Below are positions 15,684 to 26,484 of a stretch of DNA of 38,263 nucleotides, piece by piece; the stretch's first letter is position 1; each line of letters starts with the position of its first letter. A model generated the notes under the pieces. It was not told the origin of the DNA, ran no database searches, and was given only the letters and a program-made list of their open reading frames with translations. The DNA is taken from the NCBI RefSeq assembly GCF_004342685.1, contig NZ_SMBZ01000038.1, positions 1 through 38,263 of the forward strand, written 5' to 3'. A program made the position numbers and the translations under genes. This DNA is from Sphingobacterium alimentarium (GTDB lineage: Bacteria; Bacteroidota; Bacteroidia; Sphingobacteriales; Sphingobacteriaceae).

Positions 15684-18600
15684 TTACAATACCCCACGTG
15701 GCAAATGAATACCTTTCGTCCGTACAATGCTCTCCGAAATATTTGGCGTTTCTTTCTGTTTTTCGTTCTGCTCCACAACTTCTTCTTTCGTTTCCGGAGT
15801 GATAGACAACTGTATCTTTCGTTCAACAGCAGCCAGTTCCGTTTTGAGTTCACTCAATCGGCTCTCCTTAGACCACGTACCATTTATGACTTCCTGAAGA
15901 ACAGGTAAATCTTTTTGTATTTCCGCAATTTTCTTTTGCTCCTGCTCAATATAGCCGGGCAATTTCTCCAATGCATTAAGGAAGTTCACAGCAGCCAGCT
16001 TTTCATCTTTAGCGATGATACCGTTGTTGTAGGTATATTTGATATTGCCCTCGCCCTGCACCAAAAAGCGGTTCACCCGTAAATCCACACCATCTTTTTC
16101 AGACATTTCGGTTTTAACCAATAAGGTAAAACCGTACAGGCTTCCTATTTCTTCATACTGACCTCTGGTGCGGGCTTTGTCCGCAAGCTGATTGAGCCTT
16201 GCACCAATTTGTTTTATATCCGCATTGGGCGGTACGCCGTCCAATTGCACAGGATTTGCAATAGTACCGTCCGAACGTTTTTGGATACACCCTTGCAGAT
16301 TATTCCAATCAAGGCTCATACGGTCAAAACGGGATTGGGCTTTATCAAGTTCAGCCGTATAGTCTTCCAATTTGTACTTCGCACTATACTTTGAACGGTT
16401 GAATGCCTGTTTTTCGCTTTCCAATCCGGCAATCTGTTTTTCTAATTTGGCTTTATCCAAAAGGTCGGTATTTCCTGATAGGATAGCTACATATTCCGAA
16501 AAGTTCATTCCCGATTTTTCGTCCATACTGCCTTCGTCAATCGTTCGTTTGCCGAGATTGTTATTTTTTAATTGGTCTATGAATAGCTGTTTATTGTACA
16601 GCAGGTTAAACTTGTAGCTATCCAGTGATTTTTCTACGGCATAGATAATCACATCTACTTTGTTCTCTGCAAAGAACTTGGCAATTTCATTGCCTTTTCG
16701 CACAGCTCTGCCATCCCTTTGGGCAAGGTCACTTGGTCGCCACGGCGTATCTAAATGATGAACGGCAACGGCTCTTTTCTGTGCATTGACACCTGTACCC
16801 AACATACTTGTAGAACCGAACAGCACACGGATATTACCCTCGTTCATTCCTTTGATAAGCTCCTTACGCTGCTTATCATTTTTGGCTTCCTGTATAAAAC
16901 GGACTTCGTGTGCGGTTATGCCGTGGTCTTCCACGAGCTTGCGTTTGATTTCGGAGTACACATTCCATTCGCCCGGCTTGTAGGTTCCCAAATCGGAGAA
17001 AACGAACTGCGTTCCTTTCTGTGCGTTGTATTGGTTGTAATATTTGGCAATGTTTGTCGCACAATGCGAAGCCTTATTATCGGGGCGGTCATCATACGCA
17101 CCGCTTACCATACGCATATCAAGCGACATTTTACGGGCATAGTCCGTAGCGATAAGCATCTTTGCTTTTTCTTCGCTTTGACTTAACGGAGGTCTGCCCA
17201 ACAGTTCTGCATTTCCTGTTTTAGCAAACTCCATTAGCTTTTTAATAAAATCTTCCTGGTCGGGAGTAGGCGGTATATTATACAACACCTCGTTCTTGTT
17301 GGGGCGGTCAATGCCTATATCTTTTGCCGTTCGGTAATCTGTGATTTCGGAGTAGAATTGGGCAAGCTCCGGCACCTTGATAAAGTAGCGGAAACGCTCT
17401 TTTGCCACAATATTATTAGCAACCGAAAATTCATAATCGGTCGTTTTTCTTGCATAAATGGCTGCCCAGGCATCAAAAGAGTGAATACCCTGTTTTTCCA
17501 TTGCCCGTGGTCGCAGGTATTTGAACAGTAGGTACAATTCCGTCAGCGAATTACTGATAGTTGTACCCGAAAGGAAAGTTGCTCCCATATCCGCATTGAT
17601 GCGTTCCTGAATGGTGCGGATAGCAAAAAGTAGGTTCAATGCCTTTTGGCTACCGTCCACATTGCCCAATCCGGCAACTCTTGTATGCCTTGTATTGAAC
17701 ATCAGGTTTTTGAATTGATGACTTTCATCTACGAACAAATGGTCAATACCCATCATCTTAAAATCCACTACATCATCCTTGCGGTTTTCAATATCGTGTT
17801 GCAGGGTTTTAAGTTTGACTTCGAGGTTTTCTTTCCGCTTGATTACTCCGGCGAGCATCCCTCTGGTAACTTCCTTGCCTTGCGATTGCAGTGCATCGAG
17901 GTTTCGCTCTACGCTATCCAATTCGATTTCGAGGATTTCCTTTTGTATTTCGGACGACTGCGGTATCATACCGAATTGGTCGTGTGTGAGGATTACACAA
18001 TCCCATTCGTTGTTTTTAATATCCCCGAAAATTCGCAAGCGTTTTTGGGGAGTAAAATCTTCTTTGCCTGGAAACAGTATTTTGGCGTGTGGGTAAGCGG
18101 TGCGGTAGGCTTCGGCAATTTCGTGAACATTGCTTTTCAGCCCGATAATCATCGGTTTGTGGGCTAAGCCCAAACGCTTCATTTCCTGTGCAGCGGTACA
18201 CATAACCAACGTTTTTCCTGCACCTACTTCGTGGTCGCAGATAGCACCATTGTTCAGCTTTATCATCCAGACGGTGTCCTTTTGGCTCGAATACAGGTCT
18301 TCAATGCCCAATGCCTTACGGTCTAAGCCCGGAAAGTCCTGATGCGTTCCGTCATAGTTTGGTCGGACAAAGCAGTTAAACGTATCGTTGTATTGGTCGG
18401 TCAGCCTGCTTTTAAACTCATCGTTTTGAGCGTGGAGCCAATCGGTAAAGGCGGTACGGATTTCATCAATCTTGGTGTTCGCCATTTGTATGGCTTCCAT
18501 ATCCCGCACTTTGACCTCTTGGTCGCCAACCGTAATCTTTTTGGTAATGTCAGGCGTGGTATTGACAAGGGCGTGTTTGAGCAGGGCAATCCCGTCAAAC

Positions 18601-21083
18601 GTTCTGCTTTCAGCTTTGACAGCGTATTTTTCCCATATATGCAAATTCTTCCGGTCGCACTTTACTGAAAAGTCATCGGAGCTTTCAGAGTAATGAACGA
18701 GTACGTCCGTATCAAAAAGATGTGAAGCAAAGCGGGCATAAATGCCAGTGGGTATCCAGCGTTCGCCCAAATTAAAATCGAGTTCCTCAAACTCAATTCG
18801 TCTTGGTCGGGCTTCTTCCAGAACGGTAAGGCTTGTTTTGGCTTCAGTATCATTGGGATTGTTTGCAATGTAGTTCTGTACCTCTTGGGCTTTCTCTACT
18901 ACGTTCCCTGCAATCCAGCGTTCGGCTATTTCATATTCCTTTTGCAGAGGATTATAGTAAATACGACCGTGCAATGCTTCTTTCAAAGCATCGTCCGTCA
19001 TACCGCTGATTTCGGACATATAGTCCAAATCCACACTTCCGTATTTGTTCAGCGAAGCCGCTAACGCTTCTTCGGGATTGTCTGTTGCTATGGTTACGGT
19101 AGAGAAACTTACCGGACGGCTAAATATATCCGCTTTGTGTACCACGCCACCAACGACACGCTCCAAATAAGGGATTTCCTTACCGGAGCTATCTGTTTTA
19201 ATCAATTTGGCATTATCGGCACTGTTGAGATTGCCGTACTTTTTGACAAACGCATCATAAAGGCGGTTAAGGTTTTCCCTTTCTCCTTTGTGTTCGGCTT
19301 GAAGCTCTGCCTCTTTGTTGTAAAGCTCTTGGTAAACATCACGTACAGCAATGTACGCTTCGGCTCTTGCTTTTTGTAAAGGTGGCAACTGCAAAGGATG
19401 GAAAACAGCCGTACCGTCTGATGTATCTACATCTTGCAGATGACCAATCCAACCATTTTCCACGACAAGGCAATCGTTACGGTGGAACGGATGCAGTTTG
19501 CCACCATAAGGAGCAGGTTCGGGAACGGCTGGCTTATCAGCTTGGCCATTCCCGTTGATCCCCGAAAACAGGTCGCCGATAGCCTCCTGTTTTTTGCCAT
19601 TGATAGATGTATTTCCACTAGTGGATCTATTAGTAACAGGAAGCGTATAAGGTTGCTGCATTGCACTACTAAACAAGTCGGGCTGACGACCTATTGTACC
19701 TCTTCTTTTTTTAGTGCTTTGCCTTTGGGCTTGTGTCGTTCTTTTGGGCGGAGCAACAACCATTACAGGTTCGTCCGCATTTTCAAATAGGTCGAAGATG
19801 CTTAGCTGTTTTAATTCCTGTGGGCTTTCCCGATTGATTATAGGGGTTGGTACAGGTTGCGGGTTTTGCTGAATGGTTACAGGTTCGATAACCGGAGGTG
19901 TAACCGGAATTTGTATTACACGTTCATCGTTCCGTTCGCCTTTGTATAAATTCAGATTCAAATGCTTTCCAAAATCATCGGTAAGCATTTGTTTGAGGTC
20001 TTTGGCAATTCCCTCAACACCGTCTTTGTGTTTATAAATTAAGGCAGGTTGACCGTATGGGTCTGTATCTAATTTACGGTCGGTATGTACAATCCTTGTG
20101 CTGTCCTGAAAGAGTGCATTGCCCGGAGTATTGTATTCTGTTTGCCTGCTTTGGCAAAACAGATCTTCCCTTTCGGTCAGACTTTGTTTTGCTATGTTCT
20201 TTTGCAGAATAATCAAGTCGCTTCCGACCTCCGTTCCTGCATATTCCGTAAATAGGTTGTTGGGTAAGCGGACAACCGAAACCAAATTATTATCCCGCAT
20301 CAACGCCCTCCTTATCGGTTCGTTCTTCGGGCTGTTGAGAATACCCTGTGAAGTAATGTAAACCATCAAACCACCCTCACGGAGCATATCAATCCCTTTC
20401 AGGAAAAAGTAGTTGTGTATGCTTCGGACAGCCTGTACTTTTGCACTGTCCCTGCTTCGGGAATAGGAAAGGTCAAACACGGAAGTATCGCCGAATGGAA
20501 TGTTACTTGCGACAACATCATAGCTGTTTTGTTCCTTTTCGGGAATTTCCTCAAAGCCACTTACACGGATATTACTTTCGGGATAAAGTTGTTGTAAAAT
20601 CTTGCCTGTCAGTAAGTCTTTTTCATAAGCGGTAACACTTTGCCCATTTTCTGAAAAGGATTGTACGAATGAACCGATACCTGCGGAGGGTTCGAGGAAT
20701 TTATCAATGTTTAGACCGTTATCACGCAAGGTTGCGGAAATAGCATCTATGACCTCTGGCGGTGTATAAAAAGCCGTCAGTACGGAGCTTTTCATACTAT
20801 CTACATATCTGCGGTATTGCTTTTCGTCTTCGGAATTTTCCTTTAGTAGTTGGTGGAGTTTCTGTGTGAGCGGAAAAAGTTCGTGTTCGGTTTTTCTCCA
20901 ATGATTGATGTCTGTTTCGTTCGCTATGGGGTTCAACACGAATTTAAGACCGCCAAATCCGCTGTATTGCATCATCGACTGTCTTTCGCCTACGGTGGCT
21001 TGTCGTTTCTCCTTTTCCAGTTTAAAAGCAATTCGTAGGGCATCAATGTTCTGTTGGAGATGTTGCTTCTTACTGAAGCCCAT
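15684..21083 (-). CDS. N6-adenine methylase-helicase fusion of integrative elements
   Basis: A 1799-residue protein in one frame. The N-terminal methylase part has motif I in EPSAGIGSF (131-139) and a catalytic-loop motif written NIPF (194-197) instead of the usual NPPF/Y. A variable linker follows (about 400-530). Then comes a superfamily 2 helicase: HEVGAGKT (Walker A, 951-958), DESH (1119-1122), SGTTISNS (from 1172) and [11 protein letters not shown] (1455-1465). The tail is coiled-coil-rich. Such giant proteins are common on Bacteroidota conjugative elements and resemble phage DarB-type anti-restriction proteins in domain order. A role in protecting or processing element DNA is inferred. 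It overlaps the upstream DUF1896 gene by 14 bases. Confidence 0.88.
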   Translation of the reverse strand: MGFSKKQHLQQNIDALRIAFKLEKEKRQATVGERQSMMQYSGFGGLKFVLNPIANETDINHWRKTEHELFPLTQKLHQLLKENSEDEKQYRRYVDSMKSSVLTAFYTPPEVIDAISATLRDNGLNIDKFLEPSAGIGSFVQSFSENGQSVTAYEKDLLTGKILQQLYPESNIRVSGFEEIPEKEQNSYDVVASNIPFGDTSVFDLSYSRSRDSAKVQAVRSIHNYFFLKGIDMLREGGLMVYITSQGILNSPKNEPIRRALMRDNNLVSVVRLPNNLFTEYAGTEVGSDLIILQKNIAKQSLTEREDLFCQSRQTEYNTPGNALFQDSTRIVHTDRKLDTDPYGQPALIYKHKDGVEGIAKDLKQMLTDDFGKHLNLNLYKGERNDERVIQIPVTPPVIEPVTIQQNPQPVPTPIINRESPQELKQLSIFDLFENADEPVMVVAPPKRTTQAQRQSTKKRRGTIGRQPDLFSSAMQQPYTLPVTNRSTSGNTSINGKKQEAIGDLFSGINGNGQADKPAVPEPAPYGGKLHPFHRNDCLVVENGWIGHLQDVDTSDGTAVFHPLQLPPLQKARAEAYIAVRDVYQELYNKEAELQAEHKGERENLNRLYDAFVKKYGNLNSADNAKLIKTDSSGKEIPYLERVVGGVVHKADIFSRPVSFSTVTIATDNPEEALAASLNKYGSVDLDYMSEISGMTDDALKEALHGRIYYNPLQKEYEIAERWIAGNVVEKAQEVQNYIANNPNDTEAKTSLTVLEEARPRRIEFEELDFNLGERWIPTGIYARFASHLFDTDVLVHYSESSDDFSVKCDRKNLHIWEKYAVKAESRTFDGIALLKHALVNTTPDITKKITVGDQEVKVRDMEAIQMANTKIDEIRTAFTDWLHAQNDEFKSRLTDQYNDTFNCFVRPNYDGTHQDFPGLDRKALGIEDLYSSQKDTVWMIKLNNGAICDHEVGAGKTLVMCTAAQEMKRLGLAHKPMIIGLKSNVHEIAEAYRTAYPHAKILFPGKEDFTPQKRLRIFGDIKNNEWDCVILTHDQFGMIPQSSEIQKEILEIELDSVERNLDALQSQGKEVTRGMLAGVIKRKENLEVKLKTLQHDIENRKDDVVDFKMMGIDHLFVDESHQFKNLMFNTRHTRVAGLGNVDGSQKALNLLFAIRTIQERINADMGATFLSGTTISNSLTELYLLFKYLRPRAMEKQGIHSFDAWAAIYARKTTDYEFSVANNIVAKERFRYFIKVPELAQFYSEITDYRTAKDIGIDRPNKNEVLYNIPPTPDQEDFIKKLMEFAKTGNAELLGRPPLSQSEEKAKMLIATDYARKMSLDMRMVSGAYDDRPDNKASHCATNIAKYYNQYNAQKGTQFVFSDLGTYKPGEWNVYSEIKRKLVEDHGITAHEVRFIQEAKNDKQRKELIKGMNEGNIRVLFGSTSMLGTGVNAQKRAVAVHHLDTPWRPSDLAQRDGRAVRKGNEIAKFFAENKVDVIIYAVEKSLDSYKFNLLYNKQLFIDQLKNNNLGKRTIDEGSMDEKSGMNFSEYVAILSGNTDLLDKAKLEKQIAGLESEKQAFNRSKYSAKYKLEDYTAELDKAQSRFDRMSLDWNNLQGCIQKRSDGTIANPVQLDGVPPNADIKQIGARLNQLADKARTRGQYEEIGSLYGFTLLVKTEMSEKDGVDLRVNRFLVQGEGNIKYTYNNGIIAKDEKLAAVNFLNALEKLPGYIEQEQKKIAEIQKDLPVLQEVINGTWSKESRLSELKTELAAVERKIQLSITPETKEEVVEQNEKQKETPNISESIVRTKGIHLPRGVL

Positions 21084-21507
21084 TTTCTTCTATCCATATT
21101 GCGATGGTTCCGGTTATTTCGGTATAGAGTAAATCAAACTCATAACCGTATGCGAAATCATCGGTTAGTTCATAGCCGGAGAAAACAGGCTCGCAAACAG
21201 GAAACATTTTAAGGGAGAACGGTCGCAGTTCCTCATCTGCCATCAGGGTATCAAACTCATTGCATACCACCTGAATAACAGTATCGAATTTGGAGAAATG
21301 CAAGCCCTCAAAAAGTATGTAATTGGCTATCTCGTTGCATTGTTCAACTGCATTTCCCGAACTAAAAGCACCCTCGTAGGCATTGGCAGCCCACGAGGAA
21401 CGTTGCTCAATAAATTTCTGGTCGTTTGCCTTTTCGGGGAAGCTGGTGTTTAATAATTCTTGCAGTCGTAACCTGAAATACGATAGGTCTTTTTGTTGTG
21501 TATCCAT
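21070..21507 (-). CDS. DUF1896-family protein
   Basis: A 145-residue acidic protein with the DUF1896 pattern: [20 protein letters not shown], then [16 protein letters not shown] and [20 protein letters not shown]. Function is unknown. The family is found almost only on conjugative elements of Bacteroidota, next to the methylase-helicase as here. The 14-base overlap with the downstream gene suggests coupled translation and perhaps a physical complex. It starts after a terminator that closes the excision operon, so the pair probably has its own promoter in 21508-21626. Confidence 0.85.
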   Translation of the reverse strand: MDTQQKDLSYFRLRLQELLNTSFPEKANDQKFIEQRSSWAANAYEGAFSSGNAVEQCNEIANYILFEGLHFSKFDTVIQVVCNEFDTLMADEELRPFSLKMFPVCEPVFSGYELTDDFAYGYEFDLLYTEITGTIAIWIEENGLQ

Positions 21508-21621
21508 ACTATAATTTTGTTTAGAATTTTATTTGAAGCCTAAAATTATAGCAGTAGATAAGAGCCTTTAAAAATGTGGCAGGGTTTGGCTTTGAGAGGC
21601 GGGATTTGACGTAATGGGCAA

Positions 21622-21648
21622 TAAAAAACCTCTGAATATTCAGAGGTT
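21622..21648 (-). terminator. Terminator closing the excision operon
   Basis: A perfect 22-bp palindrome (21627-21648, core CCTCTGAATATTCAGAGG) is followed on the - strand by a run of Ts. It begins five bases after the ORF6N stop codon. Confidence 0.85.
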
Positions 21649-21652
21649 CGTT

Positions 21653-22534
21653 CTATGAGTTTTTTAAAATTTGAAGCATCCTGCCGACTTCAATATCCAT
21701 TCGTGAAAAGGCAAACCATTTTTTGCCCAGGTCTTTAAGCGATGCCCCGATATGGTAGAGTTCCGTATCGTCAATAATTAAAAAGCGGTCGTGAGCATCG
21801 GAAAAAATCTCAACTTCAATATTCGGATATTGGCTGTTGTACCGTTGTACATCCAGCCTTAGCTGATTGCTGATGCTTTTGGTATAGATGGTTGCGGTTA
21901 CATTGTGACTTCGCTTGCCCAATAAAGTCAATACCGTGTCATCTACATAATTATCCAGCAGGATAATGGAGGTTTTTGCATTTCGGATAATATCCGATAC
22001 AAAGGCGTAGGCATCAAAAACCTGTCCGTTGTAGAAAATACCTTTTTCACTGTGGAGCTTATCGCTTTCCATAGCCTTAAAAATCTCTTCAAATTTTTGG
22101 TCAGCTTCTAATTGTTTCAGTTCAATGTTATCTAAACGATGAAACAAAGAGGCATTACTGGTAAGCATTCTACGCATTTCTACAAAGGCTTCCATAATTT
22201 CAACACTGACTTTAACCGCTATATCTGAACGGAGTATGGCAGAAGCCATTGCAACCCCTTGTTCCGTAAAAACATAGGGCAAATAACGTCTTCCACCATA
22301 GCTTAAACTTGAGGTTCCAATTTGGAACCTCAAGTTTTCAACGTCCTCTTCGGTCAGTTGAAAGCAGAAAGAAGCAGGAAACCTGTCTATATTCCTTTTT
22401 ACGGCTTTGTTAAGGTTCTTTGTTTCCACCTGGTATAAGGAAGCGAGGGAGCTATCCAGCATCACTTGCTTTCCACGTATGGTATAAATCAGGTTTTTGA
22501 TTTCCATTGGACTAATGATAGGCTTATTTTCCAT
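21653..22534 (-). CDS. ORF6N-domain protein with PLD-like C-terminal domain
   Basis: A 293-residue protein. Residues 10 to about 120 form an ORF6N DNA-binding-type domain (VMLDSSLASLYQVETKNLNK, RRYLPYVFTEQGVAMASAIL). Residues 165-285 resemble one half of a phospholipase D-like fold, with H248-x-R250-x4-D255 in AHDRFLIIDD standing for the HxKxxxxD motif. This C-terminal region is common in ORF6N proteins of Bacteroidota; whether it cuts nucleic acid is not known. The ATG overlaps the topB stop by one base (TAATG), so it is translationally coupled to topB. It is the last gene of the operon. Confidence 0.82.
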   Translation of the reverse strand: MENKPIISPMEIKNLIYTIRGKQVMLDSSLASLYQVETKNLNKAVKRNIDRFPASFCFQLTEEDVENLRFQIGTSSLSYGGRRYLPYVFTEQGVAMASAILRSDIAVKVSVEIMEAFVEMRRMLTSNASLFHRLDNIELKQLEADQKFEEIFKAMESDKLHSEKGIFYNGQVFDAYAFVSDIIRNAKTSIILLDNYVDDTVLTLLGKRSHNVTATIYTKSISNQLRLDVQRYNSQYPNIEVEIFSDAHDRFLIIDDTELYHIGASLKDLGKKWFAFSRMDIEVGRMLQILKNS

Positions 22535-24621
22535 TACTTTTTGTAGCTTTTATTTTTGGCAAATTCAAAGGAGCTTTCGGCTTTGTCATTCAATACGATA
22601 TACGCATCGAATTTCTTACCTGCCTTGCTTTTCATTCCTTTGATAAGTGTAGTTTTCCTTTTATTGATAAGGCTTTCAATATCGGTAATGCCGATTTGTA
22701 CACCACATACATTGCGGAACTGTACCCAATTACAAACTTCATTAGGACACTTCACTATTTTATCACGGATAATGAGTTGCTGGCTTTTGCATTTCGGGCA
22801 AGCTAACTTAGGCAGGTTGTTTTGAGCAATGGAAGTTTGCAACAGTTCATTAGTAATAGAGGAAGCATAAGTTTCCATTTCCTTTTGGAAACCCTTTGCA
22901 TCGGCTTCGTTGTTTTCGATTTTCTGCAATGCGAGTTCCCATTCGGCTGTCATTGCCACGTCTGCAATTTTGTGGTCTTTGACCAATTCGTACACCTGCA
23001 ATCCTTTTTCGGTGGGGATTAAGGATTTCTTTTCCCTTTGGATATAGTTACGGGTAAACAGGGTTTCGATTATTGCGGCTCTTGTAGCCGGAGTACCGAT
23101 ACCGATATTTTGCAGGGCTTTCCGTTCGTCTTCATTTTCGATTTCCTTTCCGGCAGTTTCCATAGCCGACAAAAGCCCTGCTTCGGTATAAAGCACAGGC
23201 GGTTTGGTTTTCTTTTCGAGAACGGAGGCTTCTTTTATTTTGAGTTCATCGCCTTTTTTCAGTTCGGGCAAATCCTGTACAGGTTCGGTATCATCATCGG
23301 AGAAACTGCCTTTGATAGAACGCCAACCTACTTCTATAACCTTACAACCCTTTGCCGTAAAATCATAATGCAATGCCTGTAAACTTACATCGGTTATCTC
23401 TTTGATGCAGGCTTGTGAAAGGGCTTCGAGCAATCGAAAGGCAATCATATCATAAACGGAGTTTTCCTTTGCGTTCAAGGCTGACGGGATTTTATCAGTA
23501 ATCAATAATCCGTGGTGGTCAGTAACACGCAAATCGTTTACAATACGTTTATTGAACCGTCCCCATTTTATTTTTGAAACGGCTTGTTTACAGGTTTCCC
23601 TGTCCTGCAAAGCCCTTACGAGGTTGGGAATTTCTGCCCACACATCTTCTGGTATATACTTGCTTCCGGTACGTGGGTAAGTGATAAACTTTTTTTCGTA
23701 GAGGCTTTGGGCAATATTCAGCGTTTCTTCGGCAGAAAGGTTCAGTTTTTTATTGGCTTCTTTTTGCAGCCCTGTCAGGTCAAACAGCAAAGGTGGTTGT
23801 TCCGTAGCAGTTTTGATTTCTACGGATGTAACCGTAGCAGTATTACCATTTCTTTCGATGGATTTCAACGTATCTTCTGCAAGCTTTTTATCTTCCCATC
23901 TGTTTTTGGAAAGGCTTTTAAAGTCCGTGAACTCTTTCGTGTGGGACAACTGTATCTGCCAATATTTCTTTACAGAGAAACTCTTGTTTTCCAGATAGCG
24001 TTTGCATATCAAAGCCAATGTAGGGGTTTGCACTCTTCCGAGTGAATAAATGCCATTTCCTGCGGCTATGCTCAATGCCTGTGTAGCATTGATGCCTACC
24101 AGCCAATCTGCACGGCTTCTGCCTTGTGCAGCTTGGTATAATCCGTCAAATTCTTTTCCGTCTTTAAGGGTATGAAAACCTTGTTTGATGGCTTTTTCAG
24201 TTAGTGAACTTATCCAAAGACGTTCAAAGGGCTTGTTGCATTTCAGGTATTCATAAATGTACCGAAAGATGAGTTCGCCCTCACGTCCTGCATCGGTAGC
24301 CACTATAATACTGTTGCTACGGTTAAAAAGCTGTTCGATGACTTTCAGTTGCTTTAAAGCACCTGTATCGGCGGCATAGCTTTTGTTTTTTTTGACTTTC
24401 CGGACGGTCAGTAAAAATGGGTTGGGGAGTATTGGTAATGCCGTTTTGTCAAATCCCGAAATCCCGTAATCTTCGGGCATTCCCAATCCTATTAAATGAC
24501 CGAATGCCCACGTAACAAAATAGCCGTTGCCTGTCAGGTAGCCGTCCTTTTTCTCGGATGCTCCCACAAGTCCGGCTATTTCCCTTGCTACACTTGGTTT
24601 TTCTGCAATGATTGTTTTCAT
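22534..24621 (-). CDS. topB: DNA topoisomerase III (Exc-like)
   Basis: A 695-residue type IA topoisomerase of usual length. The TOPRIM domain starts MKTIIAEKPSVAREIAG and includes ATDAGREGE (108-116). The catalytic tyrosine is Y315 in FITYPRTGS. A C-terminal zinc-binding segment has CPKC and a second cysteine pair. In CTnDOT the equivalent gene, exc, is in the excision operon downstream of xis2c and xis2d. The same order is seen here, with the HTH genes upstream on the same strand. It likely relaxes or decatenates element DNA during excision or transfer. It starts six bases after the DUF3945 gene. Confidence 0.95.
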   Translation of the reverse strand: MKTIIAEKPSVAREIAGLVGASEKKDGYLTGNGYFVTWAFGHLIGLGMPEDYGISGFDKTALPILPNPFLLTVRKVKKNKSYAADTGALKQLKVIEQLFNRSNSIIVATDAGREGELIFRYIYEYLKCNKPFERLWISSLTEKAIKQGFHTLKDGKEFDGLYQAAQGRSRADWLVGINATQALSIAAGNGIYSLGRVQTPTLALICKRYLENKSFSVKKYWQIQLSHTKEFTDFKSLSKNRWEDKKLAEDTLKSIERNGNTATVTSVEIKTATEQPPLLFDLTGLQKEANKKLNLSAEETLNIAQSLYEKKFITYPRTGSKYIPEDVWAEIPNLVRALQDRETCKQAVSKIKWGRFNKRIVNDLRVTDHHGLLITDKIPSALNAKENSVYDMIAFRLLEALSQACIKEITDVSLQALHYDFTAKGCKVIEVGWRSIKGSFSDDDTEPVQDLPELKKGDELKIKEASVLEKKTKPPVLYTEAGLLSAMETAGKEIENEDERKALQNIGIGTPATRAAIIETLFTRNYIQREKKSLIPTEKGLQVYELVKDHKIADVAMTAEWELALQKIENNEADAKGFQKEMETYASSITNELLQTSIAQNNLPKLACPKCKSQQLIIRDKIVKCPNEVCNWVQFRNVCGVQIGITDIESLINKRKTTLIKGMKSKAGKKFDAYIVLNDKAESSFEFAKNKSYKK

Positions 24622-24627
24622 ACTTTA

Positions 24628-26082
24628 CTACATTTTTCTGCCTTTGGACTTTGCAGGCGTTTCGGGTTTTTCCTGTTGTTCCTGCTGTTGTTTGTTTTTT
24701 GGTCTTAGTTGCCCGGACTTCAACGGTTCGTTGATGTTTTTGGTCGCTTCGTTGGTCTTGCCCTCCGAATTGACGGCAGTTTGCGTTTTATGAGCTTCGG
24801 TGGGTTTAACCCTTTCCTTATATTTATTGGGAAATTCAAAATTGGTTTTTCCGGTTTCTTTATTGAAAGTGATGTAACCCTGATATGGTTGCCCTTTTTT
24901 ATCCCTCAATCCGTCAATATAGACGGTTTGTCCGGCTTTAAAATCCTTATGTTGCTCATCGGTCAGTTCCTTACCTCTGAATGTTTTTGGAGCTTCCTGC
25001 GGCTGACTTTGCTGGTTATTCTGCCCCCTGCTTTGTGATTGCTGATTGGAGTTGCTTCTGTCAAACATAAACTCAACATAACGCTTGTCTGCATTGAACT
25101 GTACGGTTGCCGAAAATTCAGCTCCTTTCTTAGAAATCATTCCATCTAAATAAAGTGGTTTGCCCTCCATTAAGGTTTGTTTTTGTGCATCGTCCAATTT
25201 TACGCCCTTAATTTCATCGGGAATTTTTATGAACTCAGTTCGCAGTGCAATTACATCATTTGTTAGTCTGTCTATACTGACAATGGACGGCATCAGTTCG
25301 CCTGTTTTGGTATTGGTCAGGTTAACTACACGTCCCATATTACCCGTTTCGAGCAGGTTTTTCTTATCCTCATCCGTAAACTTATGTCCGAAAAACTCAA
25401 AATGCAGATTAGGCTCTTTTTTGATGCCGTGTATTCCCACAATAACTTTTCCGTCTTCGGCTTGCTGTAAAGACAGACGGGCATCCGTGCGGAGAATAGT
25501 ACTACCTAGGTTAACGCCAATGGGTAAAAGTTCATTAGTTTTAAAACCTTTCAATAAAGGTTCAAGCAGGTTTCTCTTTTCAAGATATTCCTTGCTTAAT
25601 CCGAGATTGGTCATAGTTTCCCAATCAATCTGCTCCGGCTTGTAGCGGTATTCGCTGGCTTCCGGTGTGGTTTGTGCTGTTGCCATATTATTTTGATTTT
25701 CTTGTTTATCCTGTTGCGGTTCTGTTTTCACTTCGTGTACTTTCATCACCTTTTCGCCTTCGGGAGATGGCTTATCTACCTGCTTTTGCATTTCCTCCGC
25801 TTTTTCAACTGCAAGCGGTGCAGGCACTTTAAAGAATGAGAAATTGGTAGGGTTCTTTAGTTGGCTGAAAAAATTAGAGAAGAAGTTGGAAAAGAAATCG
25901 CCGCTCTTGTCCACACGCATAAACTGGTTCTGGTTTTTCTTCGTGGGTTCAACGGTTTCCATTTTCCCGTTTTCGTCAATACTCTTTACGGCTTGGATTT
26001 TCATTTTCTCTTTATCCAATACCAGCAATATGTCCGATAATTGTTCGGGCATTTCCTGCTTATTTGTTGTTTCTTCACTCAT
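24628..26082 (-). CDS. DUF4099/DUF3945-domain ICE protein
   Basis: A 484-residue hydrophilic protein. The central region (about 150-330) has the DUF4099 pattern (IDWETMTNLGLSKEYLEKRN) followed by DUF3945-type repeats, two of which read LDDAQKQTLMEGKPLYLDGM and LTDEQHKDFKAGQTVYIDGL. The tail is basic and Gln/Lys-rich, suited to nucleic acid binding. Function is unknown. The family is carried by Bacteroidota conjugative elements immediately upstream of topB, as here, and occupies the orf3-like position of the CTnDOT excision operon. The chosen start (MSEETTNKQ) lies 12 bases after the stop of a candidate 29-codon ORF. Confidence 0.85.
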   Translation of the reverse strand: MSEETTNKQEMPEQLSDILLVLDKEKMKIQAVKSIDENGKMETVEPTKKNQNQFMRVDKSGDFFSNFFSNFFSQLKNPTNFSFFKVPAPLAVEKAEEMQKQVDKPSPEGEKVMKVHEVKTEPQQDKQENQNNMATAQTTPEASEYRYKPEQIDWETMTNLGLSKEYLEKRNLLEPLLKGFKTNELLPIGVNLGSTILRTDARLSLQQAEDGKVIVGIHGIKKEPNLHFEFFGHKFTDEDKKNLLETGNMGRVVNLTNTKTGELMPSIVSIDRLTNDVIALRTEFIKIPDEIKGVKLDDAQKQTLMEGKPLYLDGMISKKGAEFSATVQFNADKRYVEFMFDRSNSNQQSQSRGQNNQQSQPQEAPKTFRGKELTDEQHKDFKAGQTVYIDGLRDKKGQPYQGYITFNKETGKTNFEFPNKYKERVKPTEAHKTQTAVNSEGKTNEATKNINEPLKSGQLRPKNKQQQEQQEKPETPAKSKGRKM

Positions 26083-26093
26083 AATCTGAAAAT

Positions 26094-26183
26094 TTAAAGT
26101 TTACCGCCGAATGTAAATGAAGCGTTGGCTGCATTGCCCAAAGTGGCACTCAAAGGCAGTGTTTGTCTTTCATCGGCGTTCAT
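26094..26183 (-). CDS. Candidate 29-residue coupled small ORF
   Basis: An ATG at 26183-26181 overlaps the TGA of the upstream HTH gene as ATGA, the usual signature of translational coupling. It encodes 29 residues, beginning MNADERQTLPLSATLG and ending FTFGGKL, and stops 12 bases before the DUF4099/DUF3945 gene. It fills the only gap in this part of the operon. The sequence is not hydrophobic and I recognise no family. It could be a real small protein, a translational relay that keeps ribosomes moving to the next gene, or chance. Confidence 0.45.
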   Translation of the reverse strand: MNADERQTLPLSATLGNAANASFTFGGKL

Positions 26184-26479
26184 TTAGCTGAGGGTGGGTT
26201 AAAGCTATCCCTGATGAACTGATGTACATCGGACATTTTGTAATACAGTTTCCCGCTAATGGTGTAATAGGGCAGTTTGCCGATGGAACGATACCGTTGC
26301 AGGGAACGGTTGCTGATTTTTAGCATTTGAAGCAAATCTTGGTTATCCAGCAATTCCTCGCCGTCTATGCTGCTACGCTTCCTTTGTAACTCCCCTATAT
26401 TGTCGCCAAGCATATCAAGGCGACCCATTAAGCGTTCCATCCACGCTATAAATTCCATCCTGTCAATATTCATAGCCAC
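26180..26479 (-). CDS. HTH excisionase-like protein (Xis2d position)
   Basis: A 99-residue protein with a MerR/excisionase-type helix-turn-helix: LLDNQDLLQMLKISNRSLQR, then YRSIGKLPYYTISGKLYYKM, the wing motif in which a Y-K-M strand follows the recognition helix. The N-terminal 45 residues are helical. Small winged-helix proteins in this operon position (xis2d in CTnDOT) help the integrase in excision. It lies five bases after the paralogous HTH gene. Confidence 0.83.
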   Translation of the reverse strand: MAMNIDRMEFIAWMERLMGRLDMLGDNIGELQRKRSSIDGEELLDNQDLLQMLKISNRSLQRYRSIGKLPYYTISGKLYYKMSDVHQFIRDSFNPPSAK

Positions 26480-26484
26480 ACGTT

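Noticed and set aside
16755..17186. Long open frames on the + strand opposite the methylase-helicase gene (for example here and 17646-18167)
   Set aside because: They are shadows of the conserved - strand coding sequence and show no family features of their own.
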